DNA from: an uncultured Alphaproteobacteria bacterium
GTDB taxonomy: Bacteria; Pseudomonadota; Alphaproteobacteria; Micropepsales; Micropepsaceae
DNA length: 7,223 nt
Direction: 5' to 3'
Assembly (NCBI GenBank): GCA_903922545.1
Contig: CAIXUE010000260.1
Location: forward strand, 1-7,223
Notes under the pieces: generated by a model
Database searches by the model: none
What the model was told of the DNA's origin: nothing
What the model saw: the letters and a program-made list of their open reading frames with translations, nothing else
Shown: in pieces, positions 1 to 7,223 of the stretch
How the letters are laid out: every line of letters begins with the position of its first letter
How positions within the stretch are numbered: position 1 is the first letter of the stretch
Program-made: the position numbers and the translations under genes

Positions 1-730
1 CATAATTGCCCGAATAGGTGGTGAGCGAACCGCCATCAATCTCCACCACCTTGCCGATGATGCGGTTCATGAATTCGCGGTCGTGCGACGTCATCAGCAA
101 CGCGCCGTCGTAATTTTTCAGGAAATCCTCCAGCCAGATCAGGCTTTCCAGATCCAGATGGTTGCTGGGCTCGTCCAGCAGCATGCCGTCGGGCCGCATC
201 ACCAGAATGCGGGCCAGCGCCACGCGCATCTTCCAGCCGCCGGACAACAGGCCCACATCCCCGTCCATCCGTTCTTGGCTGAAACTAAGCCCCGCCAGAA
301 CCTCGCGCGCCCGCGCATCCAGCGCATAACCGTCCAGTTCCTCAAACCGCCCCTGCACCTCGCCATAGCGGGTGACCAGCGCGTCCATGTTGGCCGCCTG
401 CTCCGGATCAACCATCGCTGCTTCGAGCTGGGCCATCTCGGCGGCCAACGCACTGGCCGGCCCCACCCCGTCCATCACCGCCATCACGGCGCTCTGCCCC
501 GACATTTCGCCCACATCCTGGCTGAAATAACCGATGGTCATGCCCGGATCGATCGTCACCTGGCCGTCGTCGGGCTTGTCCCGGCCCGCGATGATCCGGA
601 AAATCGTGGACTTGCCGGCACCATTGGGCCCGACCAATCCCGCCTTCTCACCCTTTTGAATGCCCATCGAAGCGTCGATGAACAACAATTGGTGGCCATG
701 CTGTTTGCTGATGTTGTCGAGGCGGATCAT
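1..730 (-). CDS. ABC-F family ATP-binding cassette protein, N-terminal part (C-terminus outside window)
   Basis: The gene begins at an ATG at 730-728 and stays open to the window edge, giving 243 codons without a stop. It covers the first nucleotide-binding domain. Visible motifs are Walker A GPNGAGKST (residues 34-42), a helical insert rich in Ala, Glu and Gln at about 92-145 (arm region), signature LSGGWKMRVALAR (162-174), Walker B plus D-loop LLDEPSNHLDLES (184-196) and switch His216 in TSHDRE. The lack of membrane segments and the DEPSNHLD/SHDR pattern mark the soluble ABC-F class, whose members bind ribosomes near the E site and normally carry two such domains over about 530-640 residues. 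The second domain and the linker should lie to the left. It resembles the YheS/Uup side of the class more than EttA, but half a protein does not allow a subfamily call. It starts 60 nt after guaA on the same strand, has no clear Shine-Dalgarno sequence, and is preceded by a large inverted repeat. ABC-F assignment is secure; exact role is not. Confidence 0.93.
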   Translation of the reverse strand, partial: MIRLDNISKQHGHQLLFIDASMGIQKGEKAGLVGPNGAGKSTIFRIIAGRDKPDDGQVTIDPGMTIGYFSQDVGEMSGQSAVMAVMDGVGPASALAAEMAQLEAAMVDPEQAANMDALVTRYGEVQGRFEELDGYALDARAREVLAGLSFSQERMDGDVGLLSGGWKMRVALARILVMRPDGMLLDEPSNHLDLESLIWLEDFLKNYDGALLMTSHDREFMNRIIGKVVEIDGGSLTTYSGNY

Positions 731-744
731 GGTTGCTGTTCTGC

Positions 745-789
745 AGTCCGGATCAATGCGTCAGCGCGCCGATGGCGCTGACCCGGACT
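745..789 (-). other. Bulged inverted repeat between guaA and the ABC-F gene
   Basis: An outer 7-bp stem (AGTCCGG at 745-751 with CCGGACT at 783-789) and an inner 8-bp stem (GTCAGCGC at 760-767 with GCGCTGAC at 775-782) stack directly on the right side. On the left an 8-nt bulge (752-759) separates them, and the apical loop is 7 nt (768-774). The structure begins one base after the guaA stop codon and ends 14 nt before the ABC-F start. There is no T-run on its 3' side in the leftward direction, so it is not a textbook intrinsic terminator. It may protect the guaA 3' end, act as an RNase processing site, or reduce read-through. Pairing is seen directly; function is inferred. Confidence 0.6.
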
Positions 790-790
790 C

Positions 791-2326
791 TCACTCCCAC
801 TCTATGGTGCCAGGCGGCTTTGACGTCACGTCATAAACCACCCGGTTGATGCCGCGCACTTCATTCACGATGCGGGTCGAAGTGCGGGCCAGGAAGGAAT
901 GTTCAAAGGGATAATAATCCGCCGTCATGCCGTCGGTCGATGTCACGGCGCGCAGGGCACAGACATGATCATAGGTCCGCGCATCGCCCATCACCCCAAC
1001 CGTGCGCACCGGCAGCAGCACGGCAAAAGCCTGCCAGATCTTGTCGTAAAGACCCGCTTTGCGGATTTCATCCAGATAGATGGTGTCGGCCTTGCGAAGA
1101 ATCTCAAGTTTCTCCGGCGTGATCTCGCCCGGAATGCGGATCGCCAGCCCCGGTCCCGGAAACGGATGGCGCCCCACAAAGGCCGGCGGCATGCCCAGTT
1201 CGCGGCCCAGCGCGCGCACTTCATCCTTGAACAGCTCGCGCAGCGGCTCAACCAGCTTCAGCTTCATGTAATCGGGCAGCCCGCCCACATTGTGGTGCGA
1301 TTTGATGGTGACCGAAGGCCCGCCCGTGGCCGACACGCTTTCAATCACATCGGGATAAAGCGTGCCCTGGGCCAGAAATTCCGCCCCGCCCACCTTGGCG
1401 CTTTCCTTGTCGAACACATCAATAAAGGCCGCGCCAATGATCTTGCGCTTCTGTTCCGGATCGCTGACCCCGGCCAGCCTGCCCAAAAACATTTCCGACG
1501 CTTCGGCATGGATAAGCGGAATATTGTAATGGCCGCGGAACAGCGAAACCACTTCATCGCTTTCTCCCGCCCGCATCAAACCGGTATCGACAAAAATACA
1601 GGTCAGCTGATCGCCGATCGCTTCATGAATCAGAACCGCGGCGACCGACGAATCCACCCCGCCCGAAAGCCCGCAGATCACTTTGCCCTTGCCCACTTGG
1701 CTGCGGATTTTTTCCACCGCCGCGGCACGGAAGGCATTCATGTTCCATTCCGGCTGGATGCCGGCAATGCCGCGCACGAAATTCGATAGCAGCGTCGCGC
1801 CGCGCGGGGTGTGCGCCACCTCGGGATGAAACTGCACCCCGTAAAAACGCCGCGCCTCATCGGCGATCACCGCAAAGGGGGAGCTTTCGGAATTGGCCAC
1901 GACCTGGAAGCCGGGCGGAATGGCGGTGATCTTGTCGCCATGGCTCATCCAAACCGGTTCGCTGCCCGATTCCGCCAACCCTTCCAGAAGACGCGAAGCC
2001 TGCTTCACATGAATATCGGCGCGGCCAAATTCCTGATTGTGGCCGCCTTCCACCTTGCCGCCCAGCTGGGCGCACATGGTCATTTCGCCATAACAGATAC
2101 CCAGCACCGGCACGCCGGCGGTGAACACGGCTTCGGGCGCGCGCGGCGCCCCTTCCTGATACACAGACGCCGGCCCGCCCGACAGAATGATCGCGCGCGG
2201 TTTTTTCGCCAGGCCCGCGTCCGCCTTGTTATAGGGAACGATCTCGCAATAAACGCCCGCCTCGCGCACGCGCCGCGCGATCAGCTGTGTGACCTGGCTG
2301 CCAAAATCAATGACCAAAACGCTCAT
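791..2326 (-). CDS. guaA: GMP synthase (glutamine-hydrolysing), GuaA
   Basis: This cytosolic enzyme makes GMP from XMP, ATP and glutamine, the last step of guanine nucleotide synthesis after GuaB. The 511-residue length fits the family. The N-terminal class I glutamine amidotransferase domain (about 1-190) shows LSGGPASVY (48-56), the nucleophile Cys78 in GICYGEM, and His167 and Glu169 in FHPE, completing the triad. The ATP pyrophosphatase domain follows with the PP-loop SGGVDSS (221-227). The C-terminal dimerisation domain contains the [13 protein letters not shown] segment and ends in the usual KPPGTIEWE. One oddity is Met82 where class I amidotransferases usually have Gln (GxCxGxQ). The start ATG overlaps the stop of the upstream TPR gene as ATGA (2326-2323), which suggests translational coupling. 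No strong Shine-Dalgarno sequence precedes it. Confidence 0.98.
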   Translation of the reverse strand: MSVLVIDFGSQVTQLIARRVREAGVYCEIVPYNKADAGLAKKPRAIILSGGPASVYQEGAPRAPEAVFTAGVPVLGICYGEMTMCAQLGGKVEGGHNQEFGRADIHVKQASRLLEGLAESGSEPVWMSHGDKITAIPPGFQVVANSESSPFAVIADEARRFYGVQFHPEVAHTPRGATLLSNFVRGIAGIQPEWNMNAFRAAAVEKIRSQVGKGKVICGLSGGVDSSVAAVLIHEAIGDQLTCIFVDTGLMRAGESDEVVSLFRGHYNIPLIHAEASEMFLGRLAGVSDPEQKRKIIGAAFIDVFDKESAKVGGAEFLAQGTLYPDVIESVSATGGPSVTIKSHHNVGGLPDYMKLKLVEPLRELFKDEVRALGRELGMPPAFVGRHPFPGPGLAIRIPGEITPEKLEILRKADTIYLDEIRKAGLYDKIWQAFAVLLPVRTVGVMGDARTYDHVCALRAVTSTDGMTADYYPFEHSFLARTSTRIVNEVRGINRVVYDVTSKPPGTIEWE

Positions 2327-2829
2327 GGAATGCCGGTCTTGCTTCCTTCGGCGCCCGAAGCCTGCTGGCCTGGGCGGCCCAATCCGGCAATCGCCTTTTG
2401 GGCGGTGGCATCGCTGGGATCGATCGACAGCGCCTCGCCATAATAACTGCGCGCCGCTTCGGTTTGGGCGCTGGCGGCATAGACATCGCCCAGCGCGTCA
2501 TACGCGGCGGGCAGCGCCGGATTGGCCACAATGGCCGATTGCGCCAGCCGCAGCGCCAATTCGGTTTCACCCTTGCTTTGCGCGTCATGCGCCTGGGCGA
2601 TCAGAACCACCGGATCAGGCTGCGGATCGGGAGCCGGCGCGGCGGCGGGCTTGGCCGCCGTCTTTACAGTCTTCTTCGCGGCGGCTTTGCCGGAAACGGT
2701 GACCGTCGGCGCGTCCACATGCTTGGCAACGGGGGTGATCGGCACGGGGCTGGTGGCGGCATACGCCGGACCTGCCAGCAGCAAACCGGCCACCGCTATG
2801 CCGATAGAGGAATCGAGGAATTTCTTCAT
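2323..2829 (-). CDS. Exported TPR-repeat protein, function unknown
   Basis: From the ATG at 2829 this is a 168-residue protein. It opens with a signal peptide: MKKF, a hydrophobic stretch at about 9-20, and a predicted signal peptidase I site after Ala24 in AYA-A. A low-complexity linker rich in Ala, Lys and Pro (about 25-73) follows, then two tetratricopeptide repeats at about 72-107 and 108-141, and a short Gly/Ser-rich tail. It should be periplasmic and act through protein contacts; no catalytic motif is visible. An in-frame ATG at 2865, three bases after the rsmB stop, would add 12 residues including two acidic ones before the signal peptide. I prefer 2829 because it gives a normal signal peptide, but neither start has a good Shine-Dalgarno sequence. 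The gene lies between rsmB and guaA on one strand and overlaps guaA by 4 nt, so it is probably co-transcribed with both. No functional link to either is evident. Confidence 0.85.
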   Translation of the reverse strand: MKKFLDSSIGIAVAGLLLAGPAYAATSPVPITPVAKHVDAPTVTVSGKAAAKKTVKTAAKPAAAPAPDPQPDPVVLIAQAHDAQSKGETELALRLAQSAIVANPALPAAYDALGDVYAASAQTEAARSYYGEALSIDPSDATAQKAIAGLGRPGQQASGAEGSKTGIP

Positions 2830-2868
2830 GGCAGGACAATAATCGTTTTCAGCGGCGGGAGTCATGCG

Positions 2869-4050
2869 TCACTTGCAAGCGAGGAAAGCGGCATAAAATC
2901 CGTCACCGCCCGTGGCCAGGGGTGAGGCCTGAAAATCCTCCCCGGCCCGCCCGAACTGGGGGTTTTTAGCCAGAAAAGCGCTCACGCGGTCCTCATTTTC
3001 GCAAGGCAGGATCGAGCAGGTGGCATAGACCAGCCGCCCTCCGGGACGGGTCACCTCCGCCCCCTGGGCCAGAAGCCCATCCTGGGTCTTTATGAGACGT
3101 TCCAGCCGCTCGGCCGTCACCCGGTTTTTCAGTTCCGGCTGGCGCCGCCAGGTGCCCGTGCCGCTGCACGGCGCATCCACAAACACCAGGTCGTAGGGAC
3201 CGGGTGGCACTTCGCCCAATATCCGTGTGCGGATTATATTGACGCCCGCCCGCGCCGCGCGCTTTTCCAGTTCGGCCAGCGCCTGGCCCCGTATGTCGCA
3301 GGCGATGATCTCACCTTCATTCTGCATCGCGGCCGCCAGCGCCAGCGATTTGCCGCCCGCCCCCGCCGCCAGGTCCAGCACCCGCATGCCGGGCTTTACC
3401 CCTGCCCGTTCCACCGCCATCTGGGCCGACAGATCCTGAAATTCAAACGCGCCCGATTCAAACAGCGCATGTTTGTTCAGTCCCGTGCTGCCCGGCGCAC
3501 AGCGTACGCCCTGTTCGCCAATCACATCCGCTTCAAAGCCATCTTCCTTCAACCGCGCCAGCACCTCGCCGCGCGCGGCCTTCAATGTATTCACACGCAA
3601 ATCCGCCGGCGCCCGCAGCTGGAACGCCGCCATCTCGTCGGCCAACCGCTCGCCAAAACGCCGCGTCAACTCGCTTTCCAGCGATTGCGGAAATTCGCCT
3701 GTCACCCAAAGCGGTGCCTCGCCCGGCGGATTGGCGATGGCGTTGCGCTCGGCATCGCGCAAAGGCTCGGGTCCATAACCGCCGGTGAACAGTGTCTCGG
3801 GGTCCTGCCCATCGGCCAGCAGCGCCGCGATCATCAAGGCGCGGGTCGCGCTATCGCCCATCCGCCAGCCCAGCGAAAAACGCTGCCGCAAAATCCGGAA
3901 CACCAGTTCGCTGATCGCCCGCCGGTCGCCCGACCCGGCAAAGCGCCGGCTGGCGAACCAGTCTTTCAAATAGCGGTCAGCCGGCTGGGGCGTGCCGTCC
4001 AGCCCCGCCACAATATCAATCGCCATCTGAAGCCGGGCCGGGGGCCGCAT
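2869..4050 (-). CDS. rsmB: RsmB/NOP-family 16S rRNA (cytosine-C5) methyltransferase
   Basis: The product (393 residues) should transfer a methyl group from S-adenosylmethionine to C5 of a cytosine in rRNA; E. coli RsmB modifies C967 of 16S rRNA. The N-terminal part (about 1-140) is helical and fits a shortened NusB-like RNA-binding domain. The Rossmann-fold domain shows QDLSAQ (205-210), SAM motif I VLDLAAGAGGKS (224-235), motif IV VDAPCSGTGT (291-300, Cys295) and motif VI YATCS (342-346, Cys345). Family knowledge makes Cys345 the catalytic nucleophile and Cys295 the residue that helps release the product. The protein is shorter than E. coli RsmB (429), mainly at the N-terminus, so the exact target base is less certain than the family. 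It heads the leftward train; its stop lies 3 nt before a possible start of the TPR gene. The start at 4050 faces a divergent gene 48 nt away and has only a weak GGA upstream. Confidence 0.93.
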   Translation of the reverse strand: MRPPARLQMAIDIVAGLDGTPQPADRYLKDWFASRRFAGSGDRRAISELVFRILRQRFSLGWRMGDSATRALMIAALLADGQDPETLFTGGYGPEPLRDAERNAIANPPGEAPLWVTGEFPQSLESELTRRFGERLADEMAAFQLRAPADLRVNTLKAARGEVLARLKEDGFEADVIGEQGVRCAPGSTGLNKHALFESGAFEFQDLSAQMAVERAGVKPGMRVLDLAAGAGGKSLALAAAMQNEGEIIACDIRGQALAELEKRAARAGVNIIRTRILGEVPPGPYDLVFVDAPCSGTGTWRRQPELKNRVTAERLERLIKTQDGLLAQGAEVTRPGGRLVYATCSILPCENEDRVSAFLAKNPQFGRAGEDFQASPLATGGDGFYAAFLACK

Positions 4051-4098
4051 GTCGGAAATCCAAAATTAGCCTGCCTGGAGTATGCTGCCGCATCCGCC
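4051..4098. promoter_or_regulatory. Short divergent intergenic gap, probable promoter region
   Basis: These 48 nt separate the start codons of rsmB (leftward) and the membrane protein (rightward), so any promoters must lie here or inside the opposite gene. The rightward strand has TATGCT at 4081-4086, similar to a -10 box, but I find no convincing -35 at the right distance and it lies very close to the start codon. GGAG at 4077-4080 is 18 nt from the ATG, too far for a standard Shine-Dalgarno site. On the leftward strand TAATTT is the only AT-rich block. The promoter role is inferred from gene layout alone. Confidence 0.25.
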
Positions 4099-5454
4099 AT
4101 GGCAACGATTCCCATTTTCCAGCGCCCTGCTTTTATCTTCGCCCTGCTGGCGGGGGTGCTGGGCTTTGCCGCCGCCGGTTTCGCGCCCCAGATCTTCAAT
4201 GACGGCGACACCTGGTGGCACCTGGCGGCCGGCGACTGGATGCTGGACCACCATCAGGTTCTGACATCCGACATCTTTTCCTTCACCGTACCCGGCAAGC
4301 CCTGGGACGCGCAGGAATGGCTCTCCGAAGTTTTGATGGCCCTAAGCTTCCGCTTGAGCGGCTGGACCGGCCTGCACCTTCTGTTCGGCGCCGCGATGGG
4401 CTCCGCCGCCGCTTTGGTGGCGTATCAGCTGCGCGCCCGTATTCCCGCCCTGCCCGCCCTGATGATCAGCCTGATGGGTTTGGCCTGCATCACCGGCAGC
4501 CTGTTGGCGCGGCCGCATCTGTTGGCCCTGCCATTCCTTGCCCTCTGGACCATCGGTCTAATTCAAGCCCGCGAACAAAAACGCGCGCCCAGCTGGTGGC
4601 TTTTGATCGTCATGCTGGTCTGGGCCAATCTGCACGGCAGCTTTGCTTTCGGTCTGGCGCTGGCAGCCGCCCTGGCGCTGGAAGATCTTAAAAGTTGGAT
4701 CCCATTCCTTATTGCTTCTCTGATCACTACCATCATCACACCGCAACTGATCCACGGCCTGCTCTTTCCCTTCCAGCTTCTGGTAATGGGCTCCATCCGC
4801 AATATCGGCGAATGGGCGCCCACCGATCTCACCACCCTGACGCCCTTCCCCATCGCTGTTTTAGGCCTCCTGGTCCTGGCCTCGAGGGGAAAGCTCAAAC
4901 TGCCAATAATGCGGACGATCATATTGTTCGGCCTCATTTATTTGGCATTGGCGCATGTGCGCCATCAGATGCTGTTCGGCATCGTCGCACCCCTCCTCAT
5001 CGCCCCCTCGCTGCGTTTCACATCTGACGACACACCACCACCAAGTTGGCTGTTACCTTTCAGTGCTGCACTACTCGCTCTCGAAATCATCATCTGCTGT
5101 TTGATTCCAACCACGCGCAGCGATGATCGCGTGTCGCCGATGACGGCGCTGGCGCATGTGCCGCAAGCGTTGCGCAATCAACCGGTGCTGAATCAATATG
5201 ATTTTGGCGGTTATCTGATTTTGGAAGGCGTGAAGGTTTTCACCGATGGCCGCACGGATTTGTATGGCGACGCATTCCTGAACGACTATGACCGCATGAT
5301 GAAAGACAGAAGGGCATTGGGTGATGGTTTGCAGAAGTGGAAAATCCAATGGACGATTTTGCCGCCGGGGCCGACAGCCGATACGATGGATACGCTGCCG
5401 GGCTGGCATCGCAGCTATAGCGATGCCTTCGCAGTCGTTCACATCAAGGAATAA
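4099..5454 (+). CDS. Uncharacterised multi-pass membrane protein, GT-C glycosyltransferase-like
   Basis: The 451-residue product has about nine or ten hydrophobic segments (the clearest at about 11-30, 92-108, 138-156, 177-193, 250-262, 271-286 and 316-337), followed by a soluble domain from about 343 to the end. After the first segment comes NDGDTWWH (34-41), an acidic DxD-type loop placed as in the lipid-linked-sugar GT-C transferases, then PWDAQEW (68-74). Other distinctive patches are ARPH (137-140), WANLHGSF (175-182), RHQMLFG (288-294), DFGGYLI (368-374) and FTDGRTDLYGD (381-391). I recognise this combination from unnamed membrane proteins in diverse bacteria, but not from a characterised enzyme, so transferase activity is inferred. 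The ATG at 4099 was chosen because it sits right before the first membrane segment; the reading frame stays open upstream to 3469, but only as the antisense of rsmB. Codon choice switches from C-ending to G-ending at about codon 343. The stop directly abuts the guaB stop. Confidence 0.85.
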   Translation: MATIPIFQRPAFIFALLAGVLGFAAAGFAPQIFNDGDTWWHLAAGDWMLDHHQVLTSDIFSFTVPGKPWDAQEWLSEVLMALSFRLSGWTGLHLLFGAAMGSAAALVAYQLRARIPALPALMISLMGLACITGSLLARPHLLALPFLALWTIGLIQAREQKRAPSWWLLIVMLVWANLHGSFAFGLALAAALALEDLKSWIPFLIASLITTIITPQLIHGLLFPFQLLVMGSIRNIGEWAPTDLTTLTPFPIAVLGLLVLASRGKLKLPIMRTIILFGLIYLALAHVRHQMLFGIVAPLLIAPSLRFTSDDTPPPSWLLPFSAALLALEIIICCLIPTTRSDDRVSPMTALAHVPQALRNQPVLNQYDFGGYLILEGVKVFTDGRTDLYGDAFLNDYDRMMKDRRALGDGLQKWKIQWTILPPGPTADTMDTLPGWHRSYSDAFAVVHIKE

Positions 5455-7056
<1,602 letters not shown>

Positions 7057-7071
7057 TCATCCCAAAGTTCC

Positions 7072-7096
7072 GGAACCTAAGCACGGGGGCGGCGTT
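7072..7096 (+). promoter_or_regulatory. EcfG (general stress sigma factor) promoter
   Basis: GGAAC at 7072-7076 and CGTT at 7093-7096 are separated by exactly 16 nt. This is the consensus recognised by the alphaproteobacterial EcfG/SigT group of ECF sigma factors, controlled by the PhyR-NepR partner switch. The -35 reads CCGGAACC, matching the common GGAACC extension. It points at the exported-protein gene starting at 7156; a start of transcription around 7102-7106 would give a leader of about 50 nt. The match is seen directly; control by EcfG is inferred. Confidence 0.72.
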
Positions 7097-7107
7097 CTGG
7101 ATGGACA

Positions 7108-7129
7108 GGCCGGGCCAAAGTTCCCGGCC
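7108..7129 (+). other. GC-rich hairpin in the leader of the last gene
   Basis: GGCCGGG (7108-7114) pairs perfectly with CCCGGCC (7123-7129) around an 8-nt loop. It lies just downstream of the expected EcfG transcription start and 13 nt before the Shine-Dalgarno sequence, so it would sit almost at the mRNA 5' end. TTTT at 7134-7137 follows, which also gives a weak resemblance to a terminator or attenuator. A 5' stabilising stem-loop is the simpler reading. Confidence 0.5.
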
Positions 7130-7142
7130 CCGATTTTGTCCC

Positions 7143-7148
7143 AAGGAG
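7143..7148 (+). promoter_or_regulatory. Strong Shine-Dalgarno sequence of the exported protein
   Basis: AAGGAG lies 7 nt before the ATG at 7156. It is the best ribosome binding site in the window, where most other genes have weak ones, and it suggests high expression once transcribed. Confidence 0.85.
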
Positions 7149-7155
7149 ATCAATC

Positions 7156-7223
7156 ATGTTGAAATTTCATTTGATGATGGGCGCGGCTATTGCCGTTGCC
7201 GCCGTTTCTTTTGCCAGCGCCGC
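7156..7223 (+). CDS. Exported protein, N-terminal fragment (signal peptide only)
   Basis: Only 22 complete codons are inside the window. They encode a typical Sec signal peptide: MLKFH with one lysine, a hydrophobic core of Met, Ala, Ile and Val (about 7-17), and a Ser-Phe-Ala-Ser-Ala end that fits a signal peptidase I site. No cysteine lipobox is visible before the edge. The start is well supported by AAGGAG 7 nt upstream and by the EcfG-type promoter at 7072-7096. The mature protein lies outside the window, so no function can be given; stress-induced export to the periplasm or beyond is inferred from these signals. Confidence 0.75.
   Translation, partial: MLKFHLMMGAAIAVAAVSFASA

Noticed and set aside
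83..781. Rightward open frame opposite the ABC-F gene
   Set aside because: The leftward frame has intact Walker A, signature, Walker B and switch motifs; the rightward frame is its complement.
1531..1565. Second EcfG-like match (GGAAC-N16-CGCT) opposite guaA
   Set aside because: The -10 deviates from CGTT, it lies inside guaA, and no gene follows on that strand.
899..1789. Rightward open frame opposite guaA (296 codons)
   Set aside because: Antisense shadow of guaA with Arg/His-rich low-information sequence and no plausible start signal.
3469..4098. Upstream in-frame extension of the membrane-protein gene by 210 codons
   Set aside because: It lies wholly on the antisense of the well-supported rsmB gene, has Arg/Pro/Gln-rich shadow composition, and a normal start stands at the edge of the first membrane segment at 4099.
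4082..4264. Small rightward frame starting at the ATG at 4082
   Set aside because: It is in a different frame from the membrane protein and overlaps its first membrane segment and the NDGDTWWH loop; GGAG is only 1 nt before the ATG.

Overview
The window looks like a piece of an alphaproteobacterial chromosome of roughly 60% GC. Three things point there: the guaB, RsmB/NOP methyltransferase and guaA genes sit together, as they do in many alphaproteobacteria; recognisable Shine-Dalgarno sequences are rare; and there is an exact match to the EcfG (general stress sigma factor) promoter, GGAAC-N16-CGTT, which is specific to that class. I cannot fix the genus. No mobile element, tRNA, rRNA or CRISPR array is visible.

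Layout: positions 1-4050 form a leftward gene train, rsmB-like methyltransferase (4050->2869), exported TPR protein (about 2829->2323), guaA (2326->791) and the first 243 codons of an ABC-F ATPase (730->1, cut by the window edge). The TPR stop and the guaA start overlap as ATGA. A large bulged inverted repeat separates guaA from the ABC-F gene. At 4099-5454 a rightward gene encodes an uncharacterised multi-pass membrane protein with features of the GT-C glycosyltransferase superfamily. It is divergent from rsmB (48 nt gap) and convergent with guaB (stop codons touch). guaB runs leftward from 6942 to 5455. After a 213-nt divergent intergenic region, a rightward exported protein begins at 7156 and runs off the window.

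How the genes relate: GuaB (IMP to XMP) and GuaA (XMP to GMP) are the two consecutive committed steps of guanine nucleotide synthesis. RsmB-like methyltransferase and ABC-F ATPase act on ribosomes, so the leftward train joins GMP supply with ribosome maturation and function. The membrane protein breaks the guaB/rsmB/guaA cluster on the opposite strand. It also carries an abrupt change in codon preference and G/C balance at about 5.1 kb, where its membrane part gives way to a soluble C-terminal domain.

The most notable non-coding signal is upstream of the last gene: an EcfG-type promoter (7072-7096), then a GC-rich hairpin close to the predicted 5' end of the mRNA, then a strong Shine-Dalgarno sequence. 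This predicts a stress-induced secreted protein. No clearly new multi-gene system is visible; the membrane protein and the EcfG-driven exported protein are the best candidates for new biology.
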